Source: Halocaridina rubra
Lineage: Eukaryota; Arthropoda; Malacostraca; Decapoda; Atyidae
Direction: 5' to 3'
Assembly (NCBI GenBank): GCA_037179515.1
Contig: JAXCGZ010019294.1
Span: 1 to 64,000 of the forward strand
Length of the DNA: 64,000 bases
Below, one piece after another: positions 40,241 to 51,999 of this stretch. The notes under the pieces were generated by a model. The model was given only the letters and a program-made list of their open reading frames with translations, was not told the origin of the DNA and did no database searches. A program made the translations under genes and the position numbers. Each line of letters starts with the position of its first letter. The first letter of the stretch is position 1.

Positions 40241-40900
40241 CCTGAAATTTCTTTCAAAATTACGGGAATTCCAAAAGTACAAAGTTCATATTCGTCCTAT
40301 TATGACCTGTGTGACTGAACCATGGCAGTGTCTTTCCTAATCTTTTTCTTTTATGAGATACTCTGCTCTCACTGTCACGATTGGAATGGTCAAAGAGGTG
40401 GTGGTTTATTAATCATAGTTTGGTAGGATATCTATTTTCAATGCCTAATTCTCCCAGTTTTTTGCAACAGCACTTTGGAATTCCCAGTTTTTGCTTTTTC
40501 CAAGGGGTAGATTTTATATATATATATATATTTTTTTTTACAATACTAGGGGCTCTTTTGATTCTAATGAATAGGATCAATACTCTTCTGGGCTTAATCG
40601 TAAGTTGTGTTTATGTGGAGACTTTAATGCCCATAATGAGGTTTGGGATTCTGGAGTATAACATAATGCTAGAACTGCTCATTATAACTTTGTCCCTTAT
40701 GATCTCCCTATGCGTATCACAGGCCTTCTATTATAAATTCATAAATGGCAAGCAATAGTCAACTCCAGCACTGTACTATCTCCTCTATGCTAGACCCTAG
40801 GAGTAGCAACCACTGCTCTACATTCGCTACAGTGCCAGTGTCTCAAACTCGGCAGTTCTTAAAGCTTCATGATATGTTGGTCCTAGACAACTCACTTTGG
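40240..40900 (+). pseudogene. LINE APE-type endonuclease remnant
   Basis: Fragments in two or three frames: GQRGGGLLII (GGG block before the Tyr motif), LCGDFNAHNEVWDSG (GDFNAH motif), then YNFVPYDLPMRIT. The GDFNAHxxxWxS form fits I/Jockey-like LINEs. It is badly decayed. The region 40900-41625 downstream shows nothing I can assign. Confidence 0.6.
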
Positions 40901-41626
40901 CCTGCTTGGATATGATATTTAGATATATCTTTAAATGTTGCAGATACCTTGGAAGATAGCATGGGAATATTAGTAATGACTTGAAACAGAAGGCATCTTT
41001 TACATTTAGCCACAAAACCGAAACTGGACTATATTCTCCAATAACAAGCATGTGTGGACATATAATCCCGATCAGTTGAGAATGACCGGTCATTAGCTCA
41101 ATTAGTATTAAAGTGAACAATAATATGTATGAAAAAAATAACAATTGGGGGGTATAATATCGTGCACAATCACAGTATATCATCTCTGAGTCATATTCAT
41201 TGGTCATCTTTTGAACTTTATAACACCATTTTATTAGTTAATTATTGCTTTAACCTACTAATCAATGTTTGTAGATTATCTTACACGGTTTTCATGTATT
41301 GGCCATCGTGCTTGGCTGTGTGTCACTGATGCTGCTATCAGAAGCAGTGATTAGGGATGATGGAGGACTTGATTTTTTCACAAACATGCAAAGCATTGTT
41401 TTCATTGTTCTTATCTTTTTAACCGTGCAAATTCTGTGAAAAGAACGAAAAGTATTGCGTACCATTTGTTCAATCCTTTTCACTACTCTAACTACAACCC
41501 TTTAAACTTTCTTTAGATACCTTAGTGCATTACTTAAATTTTTACTGTCCCTTTATTTCTTAGTTTATTTTGCAATGCTTTTTATCTTTTCTTTTTTAGA
41601 TATGACTGATTATTTTTTATTCTTAC

Positions 41627-43840
41627 TTGAAGTTAATAAATAAGAATACATGGATGAGAGTGGCAAATGGAAGAGTGAAAGAAAGAGCATTGATGGATTA
41701 TGTGTTGGTAGCAAAGAGCATGGTTGGTAGTGTGAAAGATGTACATGCATTCAGGGGTGTGGCTGCTGGGATGTCTGATAATTTTTTGGTTGAAGCAAAG
41801 GTGGTAGTAGCAAAAGAGTGGGGAAATTGTGTGGGGGGAAGTAGAAGGGAAATAGTGAAGGTGGAAGAGTTGAAAAAGCCAGAGAAGAGACAGGAATATC
41901 AGGACAGGTTGAGAGTGGCATATGAGTGGGTGAAAGAAAGAGAAGTTGGGGAGTTAGGGGAGGAATGGGGGTTAATGAAAGAATGTTTTGTGGGACATGC
42001 AAGTGATGTGTGTGGAAAGAGGTTTGTTGCAGGTGGCATGAGGAGGGGCAGCGAGTGGTGGAATGAAGGGGTGAAAATGAAGGTGGAAGAGAAAAAGAGG
42101 GCATTTGAGGAATGGCTGCAGTGTAAAAGTAGGGAGAAGTATGAAAGATATAGGGAGAAAAATGTGGAAACCAAGCGGAAAGTAGAGGAAGAGAAAAGGT
42201 TGGCAAATGTTAGGTGGGGACAGGATTTTAGTAGGTCAAATGAGGAGAATAAAAAGAAGTTTTGGATAGAAGTGAAGAGAGTAAGGAAGGGTGGATCGAG
42301 GATGGAAGAGACAGTGAAAAGATGTGAATGGACAGATGTTAAGAGGGAACGATGCAAGGAAAAGATGGGCAGAATATTTTGAGTGCTTGCTGAATGTTGA
42401 GGAAGATAGAGAGGCAGCTATAGTGGTAGTGGGAGGGGTTCAAGGGCCAGTAATGGGAGATGAAAATGAGAGAGAGATTATAAGAGAGGAAGTGAAAAGG
42501 GCATTGTATGAAGCGAAAGCAGGTAAAGCACCTGGAATGGATGGTGTGAGAGTGGAGATGTTGAAAGAAGGGGGTGTGACTGCATTGGAATGGTTAGTGA
42601 GAGAGTTTAATATATGCTTTATGTTGTCAATGAAGTGAGTGGTTTCCAGTGAGTGTGGGACTGAGACAGGGATGTGTGATGTCACCATGGCTGTTCAATT
42701 TGTATATTGATGGAGTTGTAAGAGAGGTGAATGAGCGAGTGCGTGGTCGAGGTTTGAGAATGGTAGATGGGGATGATATTGAGTGGGAGCTGAATCAGTT
42801 GCTGTTTGCAGATGATACTGTGGTGGTGGCAGATTCAGAGGAAAAGCTGTGTCAGTTAGTGTCAGAATTTGGAATGGTGTGTGAGAGAAGGAAGTTGCGA
42901 GTGAATGTGGGAAAGAGTAAGCTTATGAGGTGTACAAGAAATGAGGATGGTGCTGGATTGAATGTTATGTTGAATGGAGAGACACTTGAGGAGGTTAATC
43001 AGTTTAAGTATTTAGGCTCGGTTATAACTGCAAATGGTGGAGTGGAAGCAGATGTGTGTCACAGAGTGAATGAAGGATGTAAAGTGTTGGGTGCATTGAA
43101 AGGAGTGATGAAAAATAGAGGGTTGGAAATGAATGTTAAGAAAGTTTTGTATGAGAAAGTGGTTGTGCCAACTGTGATGTATGGATCAGAGTTATGGGGT
43201 ATGAAAGTAAGTGAGAGACGGAAACTAAATGTGTTTGAGATGAAATGCCTGAGGAGTATGATTGGTGTATCTCGATTGGATAGGGTTAGGAATGAAGTGG
43301 TGAGAGCAAGAACGGGTGTGAGGAGAGAAATTGCAGCCAGAGTAGATATGAATGTTCTGAGATGGTTTGGCCATGTGGAAAGGATGGATGATGAAAGACT
43401 GCTGAAAAAGGTGATGAATGCGAGAGTTGATGGGAGAAATACTAGAGGGAGGCCTTGGTTTGGATGGATGGATGGAGTAAGGAGAGCCCTGAATGATAGC
43501 AAGATGGATGTGAGGGAAGCAAGCGAGCGTGCTAGGAATTGGAATGAGTGGCGAGCGATTGTGACGCAGTTCTGATGGGCATTTGCTGTTACCACGGGGC
43601 TGCATCTTACAGAGGTAGCCCTGTGGTAGGGGCAGTAGGAGGAGTTGGCAGTTGTGAAGCGACACAGGTTGTGGAAAAGCCGGGAGGATGGGCTGTGGCA
43701 CTCCAGCAGTGCCATCTGAATGGTCGCTAGCTCCCTCGTCATTGCCCATAGAGCAAAGTAATCCCCCTATTTGTTTTCCTTTCTTGATGTCGGCTACCCC
43801 CAATTAAAGGGGGAAACAGCCAAGGTAGATAGATAGATAG
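41627..43840 (+). mobile_element. RTE-1 array unit 1: longer 5' part, internal deletion
   Basis: It starts inside the endonuclease (VINKNTWMRVANGRVKERAL region, compare 9467 in RTE-1) and runs through linker and RT to the 3' hairpin and GATA tail. Frames are 41627-42382, 42324-42638 and 42649-43575. A deletion of about 420 bp relative to RTE-1 joins ATGTTGTCA to ATGAAGTGAGTGG at about 42629. This removes the N-terminal RT motifs and motif A but keeps motif B and LLFADDT. It lacks the VDR residues before REAMW by virtue of that deletion. It is nonfunctional. Confidence 0.85.
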
Positions 43841-45211
43841 ATGTTGTCATTGGTGCCAGTGGAATGGGTGATTGCCTGTATAGTGTCCCTATACAAAGGT
43901 AAGGGAGATATGTATGAATGCAGTAATTTTAGGGGTATAAGTTTGTTGAGTGTGGTAGGAAAAGTGTTTGGTAGGATACTGGTTAATAGGATTAGGAATA
44001 AGACAGAATATGTGATTGCGGAAGTGCAGAGTGGTTTTAGGAGAGGTAGAGGTTGTATAGATCAGATTTTTATAGTTAGGCAGTTATGTGAGAAATATTT
44101 AGCAAAGGGTAATGATGTGTATTTTGCATTCTTGGATCTGGAGAAAGCATATGATAGAGAGGCTATGTGGAATGTTTTGAGATTATATGGAATTAATGTT
44201 AAACTGTTGCATGCAGTGAAGAGTTTGTATGAGGGCAGTAGAGCTTGTGTTAGGGTAGGGAATGAAGTGAGTGAGCGGTTTCCAGTGAGTGTGGGACTGA
44301 GACAGGGATGTGTGATGTCACCATGGCTGTTCAATTTGTATACTGATGGAGTTGTAAGAGAGGTGAATGAGCGAGTGCGTGGTCGAGGTTTGAGAATGGT
44401 AGATGGGGATGATATTGAGTGGGAGTTGAATCAGTTGCTGTTTGCAGATGATACTGTGGTGGTGGCAGATTCAGAGGAAAAGCTGTGTCAGTTAGTGTCA
44501 GAATTTGGAATGGTGTGTGAGAGAAGGAAGTTGCGAGTGAATGTGGGAAAGAGTAAGCTTATGAGGTGTACAAGAAATGAGGATGGTGCTGGATTGAATG
44601 TTATGTTGAATGGAGAGACACTTGAGGAGGTTAATCAGTTTAAGTATTTAGGCTCGGTTATAACTGCAAATGGTGGAGTGGAAGCAGATGTGTGTCACAG
44701 AGTGAATGAAGGATATAAAGTGTTGGGTGCATTGAAAGGAGTGATGAAAAATAGAGGGTTGGAAATGAATGTTAAGAAAGTTTTGCATGAGAAAGTGGTT
44801 GTGCCAACTGTGATGTATGGATCAGAGTTATGGGGTATGAAAGTAAGTGAGAGACGGAAACTAAATGTGTTTGAGATGAAATGCCTGAGGAGTATGATTG
44901 GTGTATCTCGATTGGATAGGGTTAGGAATGAAGTGGTGAGAGCAAGAACGGGTGTGAGGAGAGAAATTGCAGCCAGAGTAGATATGAATGTTCTGAGATG
45001 GTTTGGCCATGTGGAAAGGATGGATGATGAAAGACTGCTGAAAAAGGTGATGAATGCGAGAGTTGATGGGAGAAATACTAGAGGGAGGCCTTGGTTTGGA
45101 TGGATGGATGGAGTAAGGAGAGCCCTGAATGATAGCAGGATGGATGTGAGGGAAGCAAGCGAGCGTGCTAGGAATTGGAATGAGTGGCGAGCGATTGTGA
45201 CGCAGTTCTGA
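43841..45211 (+). CDS. RTE-1 reverse transcriptase, open 456-codon frame (no endonuclease)
   Basis: An uninterrupted frame with all core RT blocks: LYKGKGDMYECSNFRGISLL, FRRGRGCIDQIFIVRQL, FAFLDLEKAYDR (motif A, catalytic D about residue 99), GLRQGCVMSPWLFNLYTDG (motif B), LLFADDTVVVAD (motif C, FADD at 201-204), FKYLGSVIT and the RTE C-terminal domain to WRAIVTQF. A 3-residue deletion (VDR) after motif A is shared by units 2-4. The ATG lies exactly at the array junction and is an internal Met of the parent ORF, so natural initiation is doubtful. The frame lacks the endonuclease needed for autonomous retrotransposition. Its openness probably reflects recent duplication and not selection. Confidence 0.8.
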   Translation: MLSLVPVEWVIACIVSLYKGKGDMYECSNFRGISLLSVVGKVFGRILVNRIRNKTEYVIAEVQSGFRRGRGCIDQIFIVRQLCEKYLAKGNDVYFAFLDLEKAYDREAMWNVLRLYGINVKLLHAVKSLYEGSRACVRVGNEVSERFPVSVGLRQGCVMSPWLFNLYTDGVVREVNERVRGRGLRMVDGDDIEWELNQLLFADDTVVVADSEEKLCQLVSEFGMVCERRKLRVNVGKSKLMRCTRNEDGAGLNVMLNGETLEEVNQFKYLGSVITANGGVEADVCHRVNEGYKVLGALKGVMKNRGLEMNVKKVLHEKVVVPTVMYGSELWGMKVSERRKLNVFEMKCLRSMIGVSRLDRVRNEVVRARTGVRREIAARVDMNVLRWFGHVERMDDERLLKKVMNARVDGRNTRGRPWFGWMDGVRRALNDSRMDVREASERARNWNEWRAIVTQF

Positions 45212-45476
45212 TGGGCATTTGCTGTTACCACGGGGCTGCATCTTACAGAGGTAGCCCTGTGGTAGGGGCAGTAGGAGGAGTTGGCAGTTGTGAAGCGACA
45301 CAGGTTGTGGAAGAGCCGGGAGGATGGGCTGTGGCACTCCAGCAGTGCCATCTGAATGGTCGCTAGCTCCCTCGTCATTGCCCATAGAGCAAAGTAATCC
45401 CCCTATTTGTTTTCCTTTCTTGATGTCGGCTACCCCCAATTAAAGGGGGAAACAGCCAAGGTAGATAGATAGATAG
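43841..45476 (+). mobile_element. RTE-1 array unit 2, 1636 bp
   Basis: It begins ATGTTGTCATTGGTGCCAGT directly after the GATA tail of unit 1. It contains the RT-to-C-terminus part, 3' UTR, hairpin and GATA tail, and ends where unit 3 starts with the same ATGTTGTCATTGG. It shares variants with unit 1 (GGATCAGAGTTATGG; CAGTTCTGATGGGCATTTGC). Confidence 0.9.
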
Positions 45477-47102
45477 ATGTTGTCATTGGTGCCAGTGGAA
45501 TGGGTGATTGCCTGTATAGTGTCCCTATACAAAGGTAAGGGAGATATGTATGAATGCAGTAATTTTAGGGGTATAAGTTTGTTGAGTGTGGTAGGAAAAG
45601 TGTTTGGTAGGATACTGGTTAATAGGATTAGGAATAAGACAGAATATGTGATTGCGGAAGTGCAGAGTGGTTTTAGGAGAGGTAGAGGTTGTATAGATCA
45701 GATTTTTATAGTTAGGCAGTTATGTGAGAAATATTTAGCAAAGGGTAAGGATGTGTATTTTGCATTCTTGGATCTGGAGAAAGCATATGATAGAGAGGCT
45801 ATGTGGAATGTTTTGAGATTATATGGAATTAATGTTAAACTGTTGCATGCAGTGAAGAGTTTGTATGAGGGCAGTAGAGCTTGTGTTAGGGTAGGGAATG
45901 AAGTGAGTGAGCGGTTTCCAGTGAGTGTGGGACTGAGACAGGGATGTGTGATGTCACCATGGCTGTTCAATTTGTATATTGATGGAGTTGTAAGAGAGGT
46001 GAATGAGCGAGTGCGTGGTCGAGGTTTGAGAATGGTAGATGGGGATGATATTGAGTGGGAGCTGAATCAGTTGCTGTTTGCAGATGATACTGTGGTGGTG
46101 GCAGATTCAGAGGAAAAGCTGTGTCAGAATTTGGAATAGTGTGTGAGAGAAGGAAGTTGCGAGTGAATGTGGGAGAGAGTAAGCTTATGAGGTGTACAAG
46201 AAATGAGGATGGCGCTGGATTGAATGTTATGTTGAATGGAGAGACACTTGAGGAGGTTAATCAGTTTAAGTATTTAGGCTCGGTTATAACTGCAAATGGT
46301 GGAGTGGAAGCAGATGTGTGTCACAGAGTGAATGAAGGATGTAAAGTGTTGGGTGCATTGAAAGGAGTGATGAAAAATAGAGGGTTGGAAATGAATGTTA
46401 AGAAAGTTTTGTATGAGAAAGTGGTTGTGCCAACTGTGATGTATGGTCCAGAGTTATGGGGTATGAAAGTAAGTGAGAGACGGAAACTAAATGTGTTTGA
46501 GATGAAATGCCTGAGGAGTATGATTAGTGTATCTCGATTGGATAGGGTTAGGAATGAAGTGGTGAGAGCAAGAACGGGTGTGAGGAGAGAAATTGCAGCC
46601 AGAGTAGATATAAATGTTCTGAGATGGTTTGGCCATGTGGAGAGGATGGATGAAGAAAGGCTGCTGAAAAAAGTAATGAATGCGAGACTTGATGGGAGAA
46701 ATACTAGAGGGAGGCTAGGTTTGGATGGATGGATGGAGTAAGGAGAGCCCTGAATGATAGGAGGATGGATGTGAGGGAAGCAAGCGAGCGTGCTAGGAAT
46801 TGGAATGAGTGGCGAGCGATTGTGACGCAGCTCTGATGGGCATCTGCTGTTACCACGGGGCTGCATCTTACAGAGGTAGCCCTGTGGTAGGGGCAGTAGG
46901 AGGAGTTGGCAGTTGTGAAGCGACACAGGTTGTGGAAGAGCCGGGAGGATGGGCTGTGGCACTCCAGCAGTGCCATCTGAACGGTCGCTAGCTCCCTCGT
47001 CATTGCCCATAGAGCAAAGTAATCCCCCTATTTGTTTTCCTTTCTTGATGTCGGCTACCCCCCAATTAAAGGGGGAAACAGCCAAGGTAGATAGATAGAT
47101 AG
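45477..47102 (+). mobile_element. RTE-1 array unit 3, 1626 bp
   Basis: Almost identical to unit 2. A 10 bp deletion between two GTCAG repeats near 46125 splits the frame (45477-46139 and 46121-46741), and a further small deletion near 46714 shifts the C-terminal part. It shares GGTCCAGAGTTATGG and CAGCTCTGATGGGCATCTGC with unit 4, unlike units 1-2. Confidence 0.9.
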
Positions 47103-48729
47103 ATGTTGTCATTGGTGCCAGTGGAATGGGTGATTGCCTGTATAGTGTCCCTATACAAAGTTAAGGGAGATATGTATGAATGCAGTAATTTTAGGGGTAT
47201 AAGTTTGTTGAGTGTGGTAGGAAAAGTGTTTGGTAGGATACTGGTTAATAGGATTAGGAATAAGACAGAATATGTGATTGCGGAAGTGCAGAGTGGTTTT
47301 AGGAGAGGTAGAGGTTGTATAGATCAGATTTTTATAGTTAGGCAGTTATGTGAGAAATATTTAGCAAAGGGTAAGGATGTGTATTTTGCATTTTTGGATC
47401 TGGAGAAAGCATATGATAGAGAGGCTATGTGGAATGTTTTGAGATTATATGGAATTAATGTTAAACTGTTGCATGCAGTGTAGAGTTTGTATGAGGGAGT
47501 AGAGCTTGTGTTAGGGTAGGGAATGAAGTGAGTGAGTGGTTTCCAGTGAGTGTGGGACTGAGACAGGGATGTGTGATGTCACCATGGCTGTTCAATTTGT
47601 ATATTGATGGAGTTGTAAGAGAGGTGAATGAGCGAGTGCGTGGTCGAGGTTTGAGAATGGTAGATGGGGATGATATTGAGTGGGAGTTGAATCAGTTGCT
47701 GTTTGCAGATGATACTGTGGTGGTGGCAGATTCAGAGGAAAAGCTGTGTCAGTTAGTGTCAGAATTTGGAATGGTGTGTGAGAGAAGGAAGTTGCGAGTG
47801 AATGTGGGAAAGAGTAAGCTTATGAGGTGTACAAGAAATGAGGATGGCGTTGGATTGAATGTTATGTTGAATGGAGAGACACTTGAGGAGGTTAATCAGT
47901 TTAAGTATTTAGGTTCGGTTATAACTGCAAATGGTGGAGTGGAAGCAGATGTGTCACAGAGTGAATGAAGGATGTAAAGTGTTGGGTGCATTGAAAGGAG
48001 TGATGAAGAATAGAGGGTTGGAAATGAATGTTAAGAAAGTTTTGTATGAGAAAGTGGTTGTGCCAACTGTGATGTATGGTCCAGAGTTATGGGGTATGAA
48101 AGTAAGTGAGAGACGGAAACTAAATGTGTTTGAGATGAAATGCCTGAGGAGTATGATTGGTGTATCTCGATTGGATAGGGTTAGGAATGAAGTGGTGAGA
48201 GCAAGAACGGGTGTGAGGAGAGAAATTGCAGCCAGAGTAGATATGAATGTTCTGAGATGGTTTGGCCATGTGGAGAGGATGGATGATGAAAGGCTGCTGA
48301 AAAAAGTGATGAATGCGAGAGTTGATGGGAGAAATACTAGAGGGAGGCCTTGGTTTGGATGGATGGATGGAGTAAGGAGAGCCCTGAATGATAGGAGGAT
48401 GGATGTGAGGGAAGCAAGCGAGCGTGCTAGGAATAGGAATGAGTGGCGAGCGATTGTGACGCAGCTCTGATGGGCATCTGCTGTTACCACGGGGCTGCAT
48501 CTTACAGAGGTAGCCCTGTGGTAGGGGCAGTAGGAGGAGTTGGCAGTTGTGAAGCGACACAGGTTGTGGAAGAGCCGGGAGGATGGCACTCCAGCAGTGC
48601 CATCTGAACGGTCGCTAGCTCCCTCGTCATTGCCCATAGAGCAAAGTAATCCCCCTATTTGTTTTCCTTTCTTGATGTCGGCTACCCCCCAATTAAAGGG
48701 GGAAACAGCCAAGGTAGATAGATAGATAG
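47103..48729 (+). mobile_element. RTE-1 array unit 4, 1627 bp
   Basis: The last unit; GATAGATAGATAG ends it. A stop at 47481, a 1 bp deletion near 47496 and a 2 bp GT deletion near 47953 break the frame (47103-47483, 47528-47968, 47931-48470). A short deletion near 48586 removes part of the 3' UTR. Confidence 0.9.
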
Positions 48730-48782
48730 TTTCTCTAATTCTTAGCTCGTTTACATAATGCTGCTCCTTGGATGGAAACAAG

Positions 48783-49850
48783 TGTAGATTGGCTGCCTAG
48801 GAAAATTGAATGATATGCTCTACAAAGAGGAGGGCAGCGTGGTCTACAGCCACGATGTGAGTGATATGACCGACCTGACTCAAAAAATCTCCGCCAAAAG
48901 ACATGTAGCTCCTGCAAAAGTAAGAGCATTAAAAGCAGTACTGCGAGCATGAATAAGTTAGTCCTAGTTTATATATGAAGTTGTGGGCTTGCCCAGTTCT
49001 CTCTAGGTCACAGTCTCCTATTTTCTACATTAACCTCACTGCCATGATGCTGCTTTTCCTTCACTACAAAGTCATTTATCACCAATTGTCCTTAAGGCCA
49101 GGACAATAGTGGTGGCAGCAGTTTAAAACTACAAGGCTGCAAAAAATAAAAACGTTTTGAAAGATTTACCTAAAACTATTTGATATTAAACACGACTCAG
49201 AAGAAAAGTGATAGTTTGTAATTAATATAATTTGTGGAAATTATATACATGACAGTAACTTTGTGCTTACAATAAAAAAGTTCAGTATGGAATGAGAAAC
49301 ATGGGCAAAGTTTGGAGATGAACAATCTCAATTCTGTCAGTTGATGGAAGCATGTCAACAACAAATACAACTACTATCTGATGTTGTGTTTTCCTCAATA
49401 TCTGCATGACAATACTAAAGAGTCTGCAAATCTTGAGCTTAGTAGAAGCATCAGCAGTCACACCAGCAACAGCTCGAGTGCTGACTATGATGGAAATTCC
49501 TGATTGTTGGGAACCTAGGATTCCTGAGAAAGATCCTCAGTAACAGCCATGGAATCTCAACAAGCACCACACTTGCCCGAAAAAGTAAGGAAGACGTCAG
49601 AGAGCAGTTTGGACATCATGGATGACTCACAAAATTTTCCAAAAGCAGCAGCATCTGCATTAGGAGTAATAGATATCAAAAAAACTATGTTCAATGTATT
49701 GGATGACAGTGGAGCAGATACACATCCAAAAGAGACTTCAGTAGGGGAGATGGTTATGTACTGTAAGGTCTTCAGCCTGAGGAATTTGCACAGTTTCTCC
49801 TCGAATAACAATCAAAGAGAATTGAAAATAATTTCTTAAAATTAATGTGG
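48783..49850 (+). mobile_element. Possible Gypsy-like 5' LTR, primer site and gag remnant
   Basis: A TGT...ACA segment (48783-49105) holds a TATA-like TTTATATATGAAG and ends GGCCAGGACA. It is followed after four bases by TGGTGGCAGCAG (49110-49121), a frequent primer-binding-site form in Gypsy elements. Downstream frames read GDEQSQFCQLMEACQQQIQL and, at 49549-49836, MESQQAPHLPEKVRK and so on, compatible with a gag. No second LTR was found. Boundaries are uncertain. Confidence 0.4.
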
Positions 49851-50896
49851 ACACTAGTGGTGATTATATTGTCGCATTTTGCATATGTGATTATTTGGCA
49901 TAAGAAGATGGAGAAAACAATCTTAATTATCATCTCCCATGTGTTTGTGCTGCATCTTATTTAGATATACACTCATAATATACAACATTCCCAGTTGCAC
50001 ACCGATGACATATATATTAAGAATCAATTCATGAGTTATCATCATCAAGGCTAGAGAAGTTAAGTAATTTTATGATAAGTTCTTTGTTTAGTACAGAATT
50101 TAATTTACACGTAGAAGTATGCACACGTATAGAAGACTTAGATGTTGTTAGCTACCTGTGCAAGTGTATCCATAAAAGGTTTGTCAAAGGGTTCCAGTAA
50201 TGCAACAAAAATAAAAACTGCACTCTTATTGATGACAATATGAGATAAAAGCCTCCCTAAAATTACTGTCAGAGATTTAGAAATAGAGGTGATATCTTAA
50301 AAATTAACCTGTGTATATGAATACAATTTTAACATTTCACATACCATTAATTATTCCTATAAGTTCCATTATGGCATATGTGTTGATGTACCATAAAATG
50401 TACTTCTCTAAGAGATAATTAATATTGGCGCAAATTATATTAAGAATTTGTTCCTTAATTATCGTAATACATATAATTCTAATCATACTCATTTCTAAAT
50501 GTATTTACTGCAATATTATCAGTAAGATTTAATGGGCACCAACATGAAAGAAGTCATTATATGCATGGAGACAGAAAAACTATTAGAGGGGCTTTATTTT
50601 TATGAATCTATGCAGCTTGTCAACAACCTCCTACCCCATATTTCCTTCTCGAAGTAATATCTATGCAGAATAGGAAAAGTCAGGATTGTATTCTGAGTTT
50701 GCTATGAGATTGGGTGTCAACCCCTATTACCTGCAGACCCTGAAATTGAACAATCAAAGTGAATGGGTGGCTGAAGTAATTTTTCATCTCTCTTTCAAGA
50801 AAAATTTGATCTCAGTTAAGGCAGAGCCAGCTCTGGAAAACAATCTTGAAGACTGCAAGGAAAAACATGTATATATACCTTTGTTCACTCAGAATA
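49851..50896. other. Unassigned AT-rich sequence
   Basis: A frame at 50686-50952 reads YSEFAMRLGVNPYYLQTLKL, then NNQSEWVAEV. The LNNQSEWVAEV words faintly recall the end of a Gypsy integrase core. The rest shows nothing. Confidence 0.35.
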
Positions 50897-51999
50897 CAGT
50901 GCTCCCTCATTTATTGTGGGGGTTTGGTTCTGGGACCAGCCGCGAAAGGTGAAAATTCGCGAAGTAGGAGCACCATACTTATTACAGGTATTTTACATTT
51001 ATTTTTACCTTTACTGAATAAACCCTCCCTGCACTGTTAACAAGTCACCCTTTACTTTATTAATAACAGTGCACAAGCGTAAATTTATATGAATGTGATA
51101 TTATGAAGATCGAAAAAAGCATTAAGAACAAACAGCAAACAAATTTTTGATATAATATCGTCAGGGAAATAGCGTGTAGAGAATATATATATTTCATTTA
51201 AGTTTTCCATGTACAGTACAATATACGTTTTCTTTGAACGAATTGCATACATTTTCTTTTTCTCTCAGTTGACTTTGTTTACGTTAAGATTTCGTGCAGC
51301 ATGGTCGATATGTAAAGATGATAGAATAATGTTTAGAACCAGGGAATATCAATACTGTAATTCTATAATCTTGAAAATTAGATAAACCCCAAATAGGGTA
51401 AGTAAATAAATATTTTATGAGTAAGATATTGTGCCTGAATAGTGATAAGCATCAGCTGATAAGGAAGCGGCAAAACGTTTTGGTTAGAGGTTCGTTCTCC
51501 CGCATCCTCCTCCTCTTCTACCACCTAATGCGATTGAATATTATGAAGAGAATTGAAAAAAAGCATTAAGAACAAACAGCAAACAAACTTTCAATATAAT
51601 ATCGTCACGGAAATAGCATGCAAGGTTGCATCAGCTGATAGAGAGGCGGCAAAATGTTTGCATCCTCGTGTTCAAATATAGCATATACCCATAAAGTCTG
51701 CGATATAGAGTAAACAACATGTATCCAGTGGTAGGTTGGCTCATGGCACCAGCTACTCTGAATATTCTTGGATATTCATTACACATCTTTTATAATCTCT
51801 TCACATCTGACAGGTCATTACACTCTCCATCTCTGTTTCTCTTTACTTCATGTATTCTTCGTGCCCAGGCCCAAAAAAGGCTGTTTTATTTTATCATTTT
51901 TTGGCCCGTTTTGGTATCACAATAAAAAATAAAAAATAAAAAATTGGCTCGACAAAGAAATCCGCGAAAAGTGAATCGTGATATAGCAAGAAATTACTG
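50897..51999 (-). mobile_element. MITE g: Tigger-family non-autonomous element, 1.1 kb
   Basis: R-type end on the left (CAGTGCTCCCTCATTTATTG) and L-type end on the right (minus strand CAGTAATTTCTTGCTATATC), with TA on both sides. The left part keeps the Tigger 3' subterminal repeat (CCTCCCTGCACTGTTAACAA at about 51017), and the right part keeps the MITE arm (51765-51925). It thus links the coding Tigger and the foldback MITEs. No transposase sequence remains. Confidence 0.8.

Noticed and set aside
42620..42650. The unit 1 deletion as a spliced intron (retrocopy of spliced RNA)
   Set aside because: The missing segment lacks GT-AG borders in any alignment of the junction.
43059..43803. Open antisense frames of 190-275 codons opposite the RTE array and RTE-1
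   Set aside because: They mirror the sense RT frame codon by codon, recur wherever the LINE does, and show no independent domain.
41627..48729. Tandem host gene family or satellite with its own function
   Set aside because: Each unit is a 3' part of an RTE LINE including its 3' UTR hairpin and tail.
49549..49839. Host gene of 96 codons
   Set aside because: No homologue recognised; it sits just downstream of an LTR-like end and primer-site-like sequence, so a gag remnant is more likely.
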